Positions 27,101-33,564 of a stretch of DNA of 50,585 nt are shown here, piece after piece; the stretch's first letter is position 1; every line of letters begins with the position of its first letter. This DNA comes from Planctomycetota bacterium. GTDB taxonomy: Bacteria > Planctomycetota > UBA8108 > UBA1146. Both the position numbers and the translations under genes were made by a program. The stretch is from NCBI GenBank assembly GCA_018694835.1, contig JABHOG010000015.1, forward strand, positions 172,192 through 222,776. Reading direction: 5' to 3'. The notes under the pieces are model-generated. The model had not been told where the DNA came from. It saw only the letters and a program-made list of their open reading frames with translations, and made no database searches.

Positions 27101-27800
27101 CCACGACATCATTGAAGGCCGCCAGGAACTCACGGAAATCCAGTGGACCTTTATCTCGAAGATTGGGTACTACCAGCGATCGGGCACCCCTTCGCTCCAC
27201 ATCCACTGCAATCCCCAGACGGGTCACCGTCCTGGCGATCCGCTGCGGTTCACCGTCCAACCGCTGGAATCCATGATTCATCTCCGGATGAACTCTCAAA
27301 GCTTTGACCAGTGCCCATGCAATGAGATGAGTGAACGACACCTTACTGCGAGCCCAGGCCACCTGGTGTTCGTTGATGATTTTTCGATTCTCTTCGAGAA
27401 GTCGCACCGGAATGGTTCGAACCGTGGTTGCCGTCGGAACCTCGAGGCTCTGCTCCATGTTCTCGACGATTCGTCCAGCAATCCCCTGGAGCGGGATCGT
27501 TGGATCGACTTCTGCGTCATCCGACTGTTCCGACTTCAAAGTCTCCCGGGTCACGATCGAGGGAGTGACTGTCAAATCCTCGGTGGAGGGTGTATCGCTC
27601 GTAATTCTGGAACGGGGCTCGGTATCGACCTGCGGTTCTGGTGAAGAATTCGGCTCCAACTCGATGGTATGGATGGCATCTGGTTGGGGCTGATAGCCGA
27701 CGAAGAACTCTCGCCAGGCCACATTGACACTGTCAGGATCCTTCTTGAATTGCTCGAAGAGTGCGTCGACATAACCAGCATTTGATCCGAAGCGGTCCAA
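24138..27800 (-). CDS. kgd: fused 2-oxoglutarate dehydrogenase: E2-type succinyltransferase plus E1 (Kgd/OdhA-like)
   Basis: TCA-cycle enzyme with two activities in 1220 residues. Residues 1-36 match the E1o N-terminal leader (YVDALFEQFKKDPDSVNVAW), 40-100 is a polar linker, 103-345 is an E2 acyltransferase domain with SYDHRVIQGAISGEF (catalytic His312), and 360-1220 is the full ThDP-dependent E1o with HRMAHLDPLG, GMAHRGRLNVLVNILGKP, GDAALAGQGVIYETLNMSQL and NNQIGFTT. This order, with no lipoyl domain, is that of actinobacterial Kgd/OdhA, which borrows the lipoyl E2p and Lpd of the pyruvate complex. The start is a TTG at 27800 with GGGAGG five to six bases upstream. It lies between the ECF sigma gene and rnd. 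Confidence 0.94.
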   Translation of the reverse strand: MDRFGSNAGYVDALFEQFKKDPDSVNVAWREFFVGYQPQPDAIHTIELEPNSSPEPQVDTEPRSRITSDTPSTEDLTVTPSIVTRETLKSEQSDDAEVDPTIPLQGIAGRIVENMEQSLEVPTATTVRTIPVRLLEENRKIINEHQVAWARSKVSFTHLIAWALVKALRVHPEMNHGFQRLDGEPQRIARTVTRLGIAVDVERRGARSLVVPNLRDKGPLDFREFLAAFNDVVGRARRGKLTLADFDGTSVSITNPGMLGTSMSVPRLMSGQGAIFGIGAIDFPPSCAGMAEDTVSRLGLSKVMTLTSSYDHRVIQGAISGEFLATVESLLLGKDRFYEQIFEQLDVPHEPYRWSQESSEEVAEVDGNSPEYRQAKVLQLVDAYRSRGHRMAHLDPLGNSPTPDPELELSSYGLSIWDLDRSFTCGGVGGQERPRKLREILDILRRTYTRYVGAEVSHISDAVERDWLLQKMEVTENEAPLELDDKLHILRKLNEAEAFEKFLHTSYVGHKRFSLEGSESLIPALDALLEECSAGGVEDVMIGMAHRGRLNVLVNILGKPLEQVFEEFEDFDMENPEGSGDVKYHLGAQGIHRGRNGRSVNVTLASNPSHLESVCPVVEGMVRALQDDREGSVSVVPLLIHGDAALAGQGVIYETLNMSQLPGYGTHGTIHVVINNQIGFTTSPEVGRSSRYCTDVAKSVEAPVFHVNADHPQKAVRMIRLAFEYRARFGKDVFVDLIGYRRWGHNEGDEPAFTQPLITRRIEKHRSVRKLTTERLLARGEIDIETAEQMLGEFQSILDGSLQKVKASLTERTAAQVRPDLEETEGIAVPSVDTSIPIPELDLLLAEVTRTPDQFNLHPKLQKQFERRLSLAREGAIDWGLAELCAFGSLVREGTSVRLSGEDCGRGTFSQRHSVLRDVNRGTLHVPLQHLPDSEGSYQVFDSLLSEFGVLGFEFGYSLQRSSALTIWEAQFGDFSNGAQVIIDQFISSSEEKWNQSSGLTMLLPHGYEGQGPEHSSSRLERFLQLCAEGNMRVVQPSTPSQYFHTLRRQMHEAKRKPLVVLTPKSLLRLPAARSAPSSFTADKFQEVIVDGAPGNHITKLLVASGRVLYDLLAEREKRSADDVLILRLEQLYPFPRAEIQSVLAQLPTSCDVRWIQDEPRNMGAWSYLRDRDGGFLGGGRRVRFIGRAWSASPASGSKAVHEAEQDHLIHRAFADDDGN

Positions 27801-27876
27801 TGGGACCTCCCACGCAACAGAGGACCGGCGATGATCGAGCCGGCTACGGCGGCCCGCCTTGCGAACCTACGAGTCG

Positions 27877-27911
27877 ATGCTAGGTCTCAAGATTCTTCGG
27901 TCAAGGTGACC
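27877..27911 (-). promoter_or_regulatory. possible kgd promoter overlapped by a GGTCA palindrome
   Basis: On the minus strand TTGACC (27899-27904) is followed after 16 bases by TAGCAT (27877-27882), a fair sigma-70-like pair about 75 bases ahead of the kgd start. The -35 lies inside a perfect inverted repeat GGTCA-AGG-TGACC (27899-27911), the shape of a dimeric repressor or activator site. The regulator is unknown. Confidence 0.35.
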
Positions 27912-27957
27912 TGCAACATGGGCAATGGATTCCCCCGGAAAAGTACCCAGAACTCGC

Positions 27958-28680
27958 CTAGGGAGCCCCGTTCTGTTCCGAATCTCCGGCACGCATCGTC
28001 TCTGCCATTTTTTTCAGTCGGGCGATCGCCCGGCTGTGGCGCCTGCGTGTCGTATCGATATTGATGCTGAGGCGCCTGGCCACCTCCTCGTATCCCATGT
28101 TTTCCTCATCGATCCAACGCAACAGATCTCGATCGTCATCTCCAAGCATGTCGAGACAGTTTTGAAGCAAGTTCAACGCTTCCTGCCGATGAAGTCCTGC
28201 AGAGGGAGATGAAATCGAAGCCGCCAGGTTTCCCAGAGGATCGAGGGATTGACTGGCTCCCGCCGACATCGCCCGGCGCTTTTCGCGCCGAGGGTCTCTC
28301 TTCTGAGCCAGTTCTTTCTCGATCAAACGATTGAGATTATTGAAGGTGACGGTTTTGAGCCAGGCCCGAAAAGCGGGAAGGCCACGATCTTCGAACCCGC
28401 TTCGCAACTGGTACACGTCGAGTGCCGCTTGCTGCAACACATCACTCGGATCGATTCTACGTCGCAGATCGACTCCTAATCGATCCTCGACCCGACGCCT
28501 CAATTTCGGAAGTTCCTCTTCCAGCAGCCGCTCGAAGGCCGCTTCATCGCCGTCGGCAAATTGCTGAAGCCATTCGACGGAACTGACCTCGGGGATCTCT
28601 GACGCTGCAGGGTCCGGGTTTCCCGGTTCAGGATCCTGATCCTCAGCACCATCTGTATCTGGTGAATCTTGGGCTGTCAT
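27958..28680 (-). CDS. ECF-type RNA polymerase sigma factor
   Basis: 240 residues from the ATG at 28680, with GGAGGTG six bases upstream. Residues 1-35 are an acidic low-complexity leader. Region 2 spans about 36-105 (FADGDEAAFERLLEEE, IDPSDVLQQAALDVYQ, AFRAWLKTVTFNNLNRLIE) and region 4 about 170-225 (LGDDDRDLLRWIDEENMGYEEVA, RRLSINIDTTRRRHSRAIARL, a helix-turn-helix). No anti-sigma factor gene is adjacent. Instead a soluble Ser/Thr kinase gene starts divergently 91 bp away, the arrangement of planctomycete ECF groups thought to be controlled by kinases. A link to kgd, which follows on the same strand after 157 bp, is possible but there may be a promoter between them. Confidence 0.92.
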   Translation of the reverse strand: MTAQDSPDTDGAEDQDPEPGNPDPAASEIPEVSSVEWLQQFADGDEAAFERLLEEELPKLRRRVEDRLGVDLRRRIDPSDVLQQAALDVYQLRSGFEDRGLPAFRAWLKTVTFNNLNRLIEKELAQKRDPRREKRRAMSAGASQSLDPLGNLAASISSPSAGLHRQEALNLLQNCLDMLGDDDRDLLRWIDEENMGYEEVARRLSINIDTTRRRHSRAIARLKKMAETMRAGDSEQNGAP

Positions 28681-28728
28681 GAGCACCTCCGTTACGTCAT
28701 GATATCGCAGGCCAGAGCAAATTTCACA

Positions 28729-28744
28729 CTCTCCTCTGGGAGAG
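28729..28744. promoter_or_regulatory. inverted repeat between ECF sigma and kinase genes
   Basis: CTCTCC (28729-28734) and GGAGAG (28739-28744) form a perfect 6-bp inverted repeat with a 4-base centre, in the 91-bp divergent gap, about 28 bases before the kinase start. It could be an operator or a leader hairpin. Confidence 0.3.
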
Positions 28745-28771
28745 CGGCACGAGACCCTCGGGAGCAGCCAA

Positions 28772-31258
28772 TTGTCTGAAGACAGTGAATCTGACCCAGA
28801 ACAGGAAATTTCGCCTCTGTCCCCGGCAGAGCTCCTCTTCGCAAGATTGCTCGGTGGAAGCCATCCAATCGTGAAAGCGGTCGAGCAAGCCTCCAGGGAT
28901 CACCCTGATATTGCGGGCGAACTGCAGCGCCAGCTGCAAGAATTCGAACGGCGAAGAAACGACAGGTTGACTCGAGCGCAAAAGCTATCCGCTCCAAACT
29001 CCGATGCTCTGGCAGAACGATTACTCGATCGGTACAGCCAAGACCTCGACCTCAGTAACCCGCTCGACAGCGGAGAATCCGAACCGCTGATTCCCAATCT
29101 GGACGGACGCTACGATTACCTCGAAGAAATTGCCCGCGGAGGTATGGGCGCGATCTTGAAGATCTCGGATCCGGTCCTGCAACGTGAGTTGGCGATGAAA
29201 GTGGTGCTGGGGGACAAGGCGGGCGACGCGCCTCCTCAGCGTCTCCGTCGATTTCTTCGTGAAGCTCGAGTGACGGCTCAACTCTCGCACCCAGGAGTGG
29301 TTCCAGTACACGAGCTCAACAGCGATGCCGATGGAAGATTTTACTTCACCATGGATCGAGTGATTGGACAGGAGTTGAGAGACTTCATCCGATACGCTCG
29401 AGATGGCACCTCGGGTTGGGACCGCAATCGTTTGCTGGAAGTTCTGCTGAAAGTTTGCGACACCCTCGAATATGCCCACTCTCGCGGAATCGTTCATCGC
29501 GATGTCAAACCCGCCAATATCATGGTGGGTCAATTTGGTGAGGTCTATGTGATGGACTGGGGCCTGGCGAGGATCCTCTCCGACATCGAAGATGAGCCAC
29601 TCGAGGATGTCATCTCCGATTCTCTCGCGTCCTCCCAGGAGGGCTCGACCGTCATCACCAGAGATGGATCGGTGGTGGGGACTCCTTCCTACATGTCTCC
29701 GGAACAGGCCTGCCCCGATCAGGGCTCGATCGGTCCCTGGACCGATGTCTACTCGGTCGGAGCCTTGCTTTACGAGATCCTCTCGGGGAATCCACCCTAC
29801 CGTACCGGGGATATCCCCCTCCCCGGTCACAAGATACTGAGGCTGTTGCAGAAGGGGCCACCGGTAGATATCCAGGAGAGGTCTCCCGACACCCCCGATG
29901 ATCTGGCCAACATCTGTCGACTGGCAATGCAGCGCAATGAATCGGACCGCCCCACCAGTGCTGGTCAGATCTCTACCCTGCTACGCGATGTGCTGAGTGC
30001 TCGAGCTTCTGCCGCAGAAAAGGCCCAAAAGGCACAGGAACTGGCCATGAGATCGAGAGAGATGACGCAGTTTTTGACCGGCCTGTTCTTGCATGAAGCA
30101 GGAGATAACCCATCCCTTCATCGCATCAGCGCTCATTCTCTGCTCGACCAGGGTGCACAAGATCTTCTCTCTGGAATGGATGAGCAACCACAAACCCGAG
30201 CATCACTGCTCGGATCTCTCGCCTCGATCCTGCTCGAGACTGGTGCCGCAGATCGAGCGACGGAGTTACTTCAGGCCGAGACGCAACTACGTAATGATCA
30301 CCCCCACTGGACCGCCAGAGAACGGATCGATGCTTATCGAAAACTGGCCAGGGCTCACCGGCGGTTACGGCGTCTTTCCGAGGCTGAGGATGCACTCCAG
30401 AAGGCGCTCGAATTGGTCCCACCTGAATCACCCGCTGCAGACTCCCGCGAAATCCAACATGAATTGGCGGAGTTGCTCAATGTCCGGGGAGATTACCCTC
30501 AGGCGGAGGAGATCAGCCGGGATCTACTGGTCAGTGTTGCCGCAAGACCGAATATTGAGCAGGTGCAATACAAACTCACACTGGCCCAATCGATCTCGCT
30601 GCAAGGCTACCCCGAGGAAGCTCGAGAAATCCTCAACCAGGTCATCGCGGTGGTAGAAGAAGAGGATCCAGCGCTGCTGGCGACAGCGTTGCTCCATCGC
30701 GCTGGAACCGTGCTCGAGTTACCTGCCGAGGACACCAGCAAACAAGATCTCGAAACGGCGCTCACGGATCTGTCCCGTTCGGTCGATTTGCAAATCGAAC
30801 TGCGGGGCGACCGATCGGACCACACTTCACGGCACAGGCGAGCTCTCGCCTGCTGCCAGCAACGCTGCGGCAATCTGGTGGCCGCCGAGCAGACTGCCCG
30901 AAGCGCTCTGTTGGCGATCCGACAGTTGCACGTGAGCCACCATCCACTCTGCGCACGTTCCTATGCACGGCTCGCCTCGATCTTGCTCCTCTCAGGCCAG
31001 ACCAAGGAAGCCAACAAACTGATCGAGGAGGCGGACGTGAACATCGGCAGCGGAGTAGTTGCCGTTGAATATCAATTCAGTTCGATGGAAGCGAGAGTCC
31101 GCATCTATGCGTTAGCAGAACGCAAAGACGAAGCGTTGCAACTGCTGGAAGAACTGGACCAATGCGGTGGCGAACGACCCCCTGCACGCCAGAAGCGTCG
31201 TAGGGATCTCGATCGAATCTGCTCGGAGAGCGGCCTCGAATCGAATTACGAGGAGTAA
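28772..31258 (+). CDS. soluble Ser/Thr protein kinase with C-terminal TPR-like repeats
   Basis: 828 residues from a TTG at 28772 preceded by GGGAG. Residues 1-110 are an N-terminal helical region. The Hanks kinase domain spans 113-395: glycine loop EEIARGGMGAIL, Lys143 in LAMKVV, catalytic loop IVHRDVKPANIM (HRD 242-244), metal motif MDWGLAR (DWG in place of DFG), and GTPSYMSPEQA. After a helical link (400-450) tetratricopeptide-like repeats fill the rest (AAQ/RL-A-AEDALQKALELVP type near 540, then LNVRGDYPQAEEISRDLLV). No membrane segment is visible, so it is probably cytosolic. It is divergent from the ECF sigma gene, a probable functional partner. The stop overlaps the convergent M42 gene by 13 bp. 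Confidence 0.92.
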   Translation: MSEDSESDPEQEISPLSPAELLFARLLGGSHPIVKAVEQASRDHPDIAGELQRQLQEFERRRNDRLTRAQKLSAPNSDALAERLLDRYSQDLDLSNPLDSGESEPLIPNLDGRYDYLEEIARGGMGAILKISDPVLQRELAMKVVLGDKAGDAPPQRLRRFLREARVTAQLSHPGVVPVHELNSDADGRFYFTMDRVIGQELRDFIRYARDGTSGWDRNRLLEVLLKVCDTLEYAHSRGIVHRDVKPANIMVGQFGEVYVMDWGLARILSDIEDEPLEDVISDSLASSQEGSTVITRDGSVVGTPSYMSPEQACPDQGSIGPWTDVYSVGALLYEILSGNPPYRTGDIPLPGHKILRLLQKGPPVDIQERSPDTPDDLANICRLAMQRNESDRPTSAGQISTLLRDVLSARASAAEKAQKAQELAMRSREMTQFLTGLFLHEAGDNPSLHRISAHSLLDQGAQDLLSGMDEQPQTRASLLGSLASILLETGAADRATELLQAETQLRNDHPHWTARERIDAYRKLARAHRRLRRLSEAEDALQKALELVPPESPAADSREIQHELAELLNVRGDYPQAEEISRDLLVSVAARPNIEQVQYKLTLAQSISLQGYPEEAREILNQVIAVVEEEDPALLATALLHRAGTVLELPAEDTSKQDLETALTDLSRSVDLQIELRGDRSDHTSRHRRALACCQQRCGNLVAAEQTARSALLAIRQLHVSHHPLCARSYARLASILLLSGQTKEANKLIEEADVNIGSGVVAVEYQFSSMEARVRIYALAERKDEALQLLEELDQCGGERPPARQKRRRDLDRICSESGLESNYEE

Positions 31259-32334
31259 TCGGTCAACGAAGCGACAGTCTCGGCATCTAGTTTCCCGACC
31301 AAGGCCACCACCAGATCCACGGCATGACGATAATCATCGATATCGATGACACTGGAATGAGTATGGATCGAGCGTGCCGGAACTCCGATCACGATCGTCG
31401 GCACACCCTGTCCGTGAAGGTGAGTGGTCGAAGCATCGGTCCCACCACTTCGTCGCACAGCGATCTGTAGCGGTACTCCCTCGGAAGTGGCGACTTCCTG
31501 ACAGAGTCGAACCAGTCGTCGATTCGAGATCGCAGTCGGATCGAGGAACCGAAGTTGTGGTCCTCCTCCCAGAACTGACTGTCGTGAGGTCATCCCTGGC
31601 AAGTCATCGGCGGGAGTTCCTTCGAGCATGATCCCAACATCGGGACGGCTGATGGAACTGGCGGTTCTTGCGCCACGACAACCCACCTCCTCCTGGACCG
31701 CAGCCACCGCCACCGGCTGACAGGGCAGTGAGGAGTTCTTCGCCAGTCGTTGAAACGCTTCGATCAGGACTCCGACCCCGACACGATCGTCAAACGCCTT
31801 GCAACAGTAGCGTCCGGGAGATGCCAGTTCATCGAACTGCCCCCGAGGACAGATGGGATCTCCCACCATCACGCCCCACTCCTCCACTTCAGCACGATTC
31901 CGAGCGCCTACATCGATGTACATGCTCTCGAGTTTGAGAACCTTCTCCCGTTCTGCTGGCTTGAGAAAATGGGGAGGCTTACAGCCGATCGAACCGGGAA
32001 TCTTGCGCCCACCGGTGGCCAGCAAATCCACTCTTTGTGCCAGTAACACGTGGCCCCACCAACCGCCGAGGGGAACAAAGTGAATTCGCCCCTCGTCGTC
32101 GATCGACTGGACGGCAAATCCCACCTCGTCCATGTGAGCATCGAGAATCACTCGCGGACCGGCCCCAGTTCCATCGACGATGACGCTGCCGTGTGCGTCA
32201 TGCTGCAACCGACCCAGCCCTGCCAGTTCCCGATGGACGATGGCTCGCACCTCGTCCTCGGCTCCTGGTGGAGCAGTGGCCAGACTCAATTCACGCAATA
32301 GATCGACGGACTGGTCGCAACTTCGGTTACTCAT
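31246..32334 (-). CDS. M42-family metallopeptidase
   Basis: Cobalt- or zinc-dependent aminopeptidase of the TET/glutamyl-aminopeptidase group, 362 residues from the ATG at 32334 (GGAGG seven bases upstream). The frame extends to 32436 but without a sensible start. Metal and catalytic blocks: ILDAHMDEVGF (His67), CKAFDDRVGVGVL (bridging Asp), VQEEVGCRGA (catalytic and metal Glu), VGIMLEGTPADD, and RSIHTHSSV (final His). All look intact, so an active enzyme is likely. Members are often annotated endoglucanase M; the sequence supports peptidase. Its last 13 bp overlap the convergent kinase gene; sfsA lies 76 bp upstream on the same strand. Confidence 0.92.
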   Translation of the reverse strand: MSNRSCDQSVDLLRELSLATAPPGAEDEVRAIVHRELAGLGRLQHDAHGSVIVDGTGAGPRVILDAHMDEVGFAVQSIDDEGRIHFVPLGGWWGHVLLAQRVDLLATGGRKIPGSIGCKPPHFLKPAEREKVLKLESMYIDVGARNRAEVEEWGVMVGDPICPRGQFDELASPGRYCCKAFDDRVGVGVLIEAFQRLAKNSSLPCQPVAVAAVQEEVGCRGARTASSISRPDVGIMLEGTPADDLPGMTSRQSVLGGGPQLRFLDPTAISNRRLVRLCQEVATSEGVPLQIAVRRSGGTDASTTHLHGQGVPTIVIGVPARSIHTHSSVIDIDDYRHAVDLVVALVGKLDAETVASLTDYSS

Positions 32335-32410
32335 CTGTGCCTCCAGATCGGGAAGAGGGGAGAGAATAAGCCAGGATGGCCCGCCCTGCCAAGCGCCTTG
32401 TCCGGGATCC

Positions 32411-33136
32411 TCAGGGAAGTTCGACCGGAACTTCATCGCCGAGAGTGATCAGACCCTGATCGATCCGTACCCGGTGAGAAATCACCTCGACCCCGGCAGA
32501 CACCGCCTGCTGCAAAGCCTGACAGTAGGCTGGGTCGATCTCGTGGGCAAACCCCACCCGCTTCGCGTCGGTCCGCCCCAGCAGCAGGAAGAGCACGGCT
32601 CTGCGGCCAGAGGAAGCCAGGCCTGCCAGTACCTCCAGGTGTTTTTTCCCCCGTGCGGTGACCGAATCGGGAAAATCGGCGCGGTCATCGAAGTGCGCAG
32701 ATCTCATGGTGACATTCTTGACCTCGATGAAGGTATCACCGGTTTCCTCATCCGGATCCTCGATCTCTCCCAGTACCATGTCGAGCCGGGTCCCCTGACC
32801 GATCGCAACTTCTCGGCGCAAGTATGAAAACTCTCCCAGTCGCGGCACCTGGCCCAGCAAGATGCCATCGGCCACTATTGAATTGGGTAATGACGTATCG
32901 ACCAGTGCCTGAGCTCCCTCTCCGACTTCCAGAAGAGTCAGGGTCCACTGGAGTTTGCGCTTGGGGTTATCGACAAACTTCAACCATGCTCGCGGCTGAC
33001 CATCGATGAGGGTCTTCATACTTCCCGGATTGGGACAATGGGCCACCACCTCATCCCCGTCGGCAAGGTGACAATCAGCCAGGAAACGCTTGTAGCGTCG
33101 AACCAGTTGCCCCTCGATCAACTCCAGTTGCACCAT
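32411..33136 (-). CDS. sfsA: SfsA family DNA/RNA nuclease-like protein
   Basis: 241 residues, near the family's usual 230-240. Motifs: RRYKRFLADC, VVAHCPNPGSMKTL, REVAIGQGTRLDMVL, FIEVKNVTM and FPDSVTARGKKHLEVL. The D-x-E...E-x-K arrangement (RLDMVL, FIEVKN) is of the PD-(D/E)XK type, consistent with a nuclease fold. In E. coli SfsA was described as a sugar fermentation stimulation protein; its molecular role is unsettled. ATG at 33136 follows CGAGG at seven bases. A 14-codon open frame ends in TGATG at this start. Confidence 0.94.
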   Translation of the reverse strand: MVQLELIEGQLVRRYKRFLADCHLADGDEVVAHCPNPGSMKTLIDGQPRAWLKFVDNPKRKLQWTLTLLEVGEGAQALVDTSLPNSIVADGILLGQVPRLGEFSYLRREVAIGQGTRLDMVLGEIEDPDEETGDTFIEVKNVTMRSAHFDDRADFPDSVTARGKKHLEVLAGLASSGRRAVLFLLLGRTDAKRVGFAHEIDPAYCQALQQAVSAGVEVISHRVRIDQGLITLGDEVPVELP

Positions 33137-33180
33137 CAGAAACCTCGAGCCAGCAAGATGGGATCAACGAATTCGGTCAT
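33136..33180 (-). CDS. possible 14-codon leader peptide ahead of sfsA
   Basis: MTEFVDPILLARGF, with AGGTGAG six bases before its ATG at 33180. Its TGA shares an A with the sfsA ATG (TGATG). The coding evidence is only the ribosome site and the overlap, so chance is quite possible. Confidence 0.2.
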   Translation of the reverse strand: MTEFVDPILLARGF

Positions 33181-33354
33181 GAAATGCTCACCTGGCGCCT
33201 TTCCTGGCATCTTGGACCTCCAATCCCCCGAGTGATGGTGCGATTCGGTTGCTCCGGAGCACCGATTTCGGAGAATCGTTACTGTAAAGATCGGGCGGCA
33301 GGTTTGCCACCATGGCACTCCTCGATCCCGATCGCCAGAGCGAGGGAGTCCATC

Positions 33355-33564
33355 ATGAGCCAGGGCGCAGAGCAGGCTTCCGACGCCGATTCAGGCGAGG
33401 TGGATCCAATGCTGCTGGCGTTACTTCGCTGCCCTTGCCCGCAGCACCAGCCGCTGCAACAGCGCCCCGATGGGCTCGCTTGCAGTGGCTGTGAGCGAGT
33501 TTTTCCGGTGGTAGACGGCATCCCGGTGATCCTTCCCGAGCCGGAAGATCCATCTGCCGATTGA
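33355..33564 (+). CDS. Trm112/YcaR-like zinc-binding mini-protein
   Basis: 69 residues from the ATG at 33355 (GAGGGAG upstream). After a short acidic tail the Trm112p core reads LLALLRCPCPQHQPLQQ, then LACSGCERVFPVVDGIPVIL, matching the family's CP...CXXC and YPhxxGIPhhL pattern. In bacteria the role of these proteins is largely unknown; in eukaryotes and archaea Trm112 activates methyltransferases. The stop overlaps the aceE start as TGATG (33562-33566), so it is coupled to pyruvate dehydrogenase E1 translation. Confidence 0.85.
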   Translation: MSQGAEQASDADSGEVDPMLLALLRCPCPQHQPLQQRPDGLACSGCERVFPVVDGIPVILPEPEDPSAD

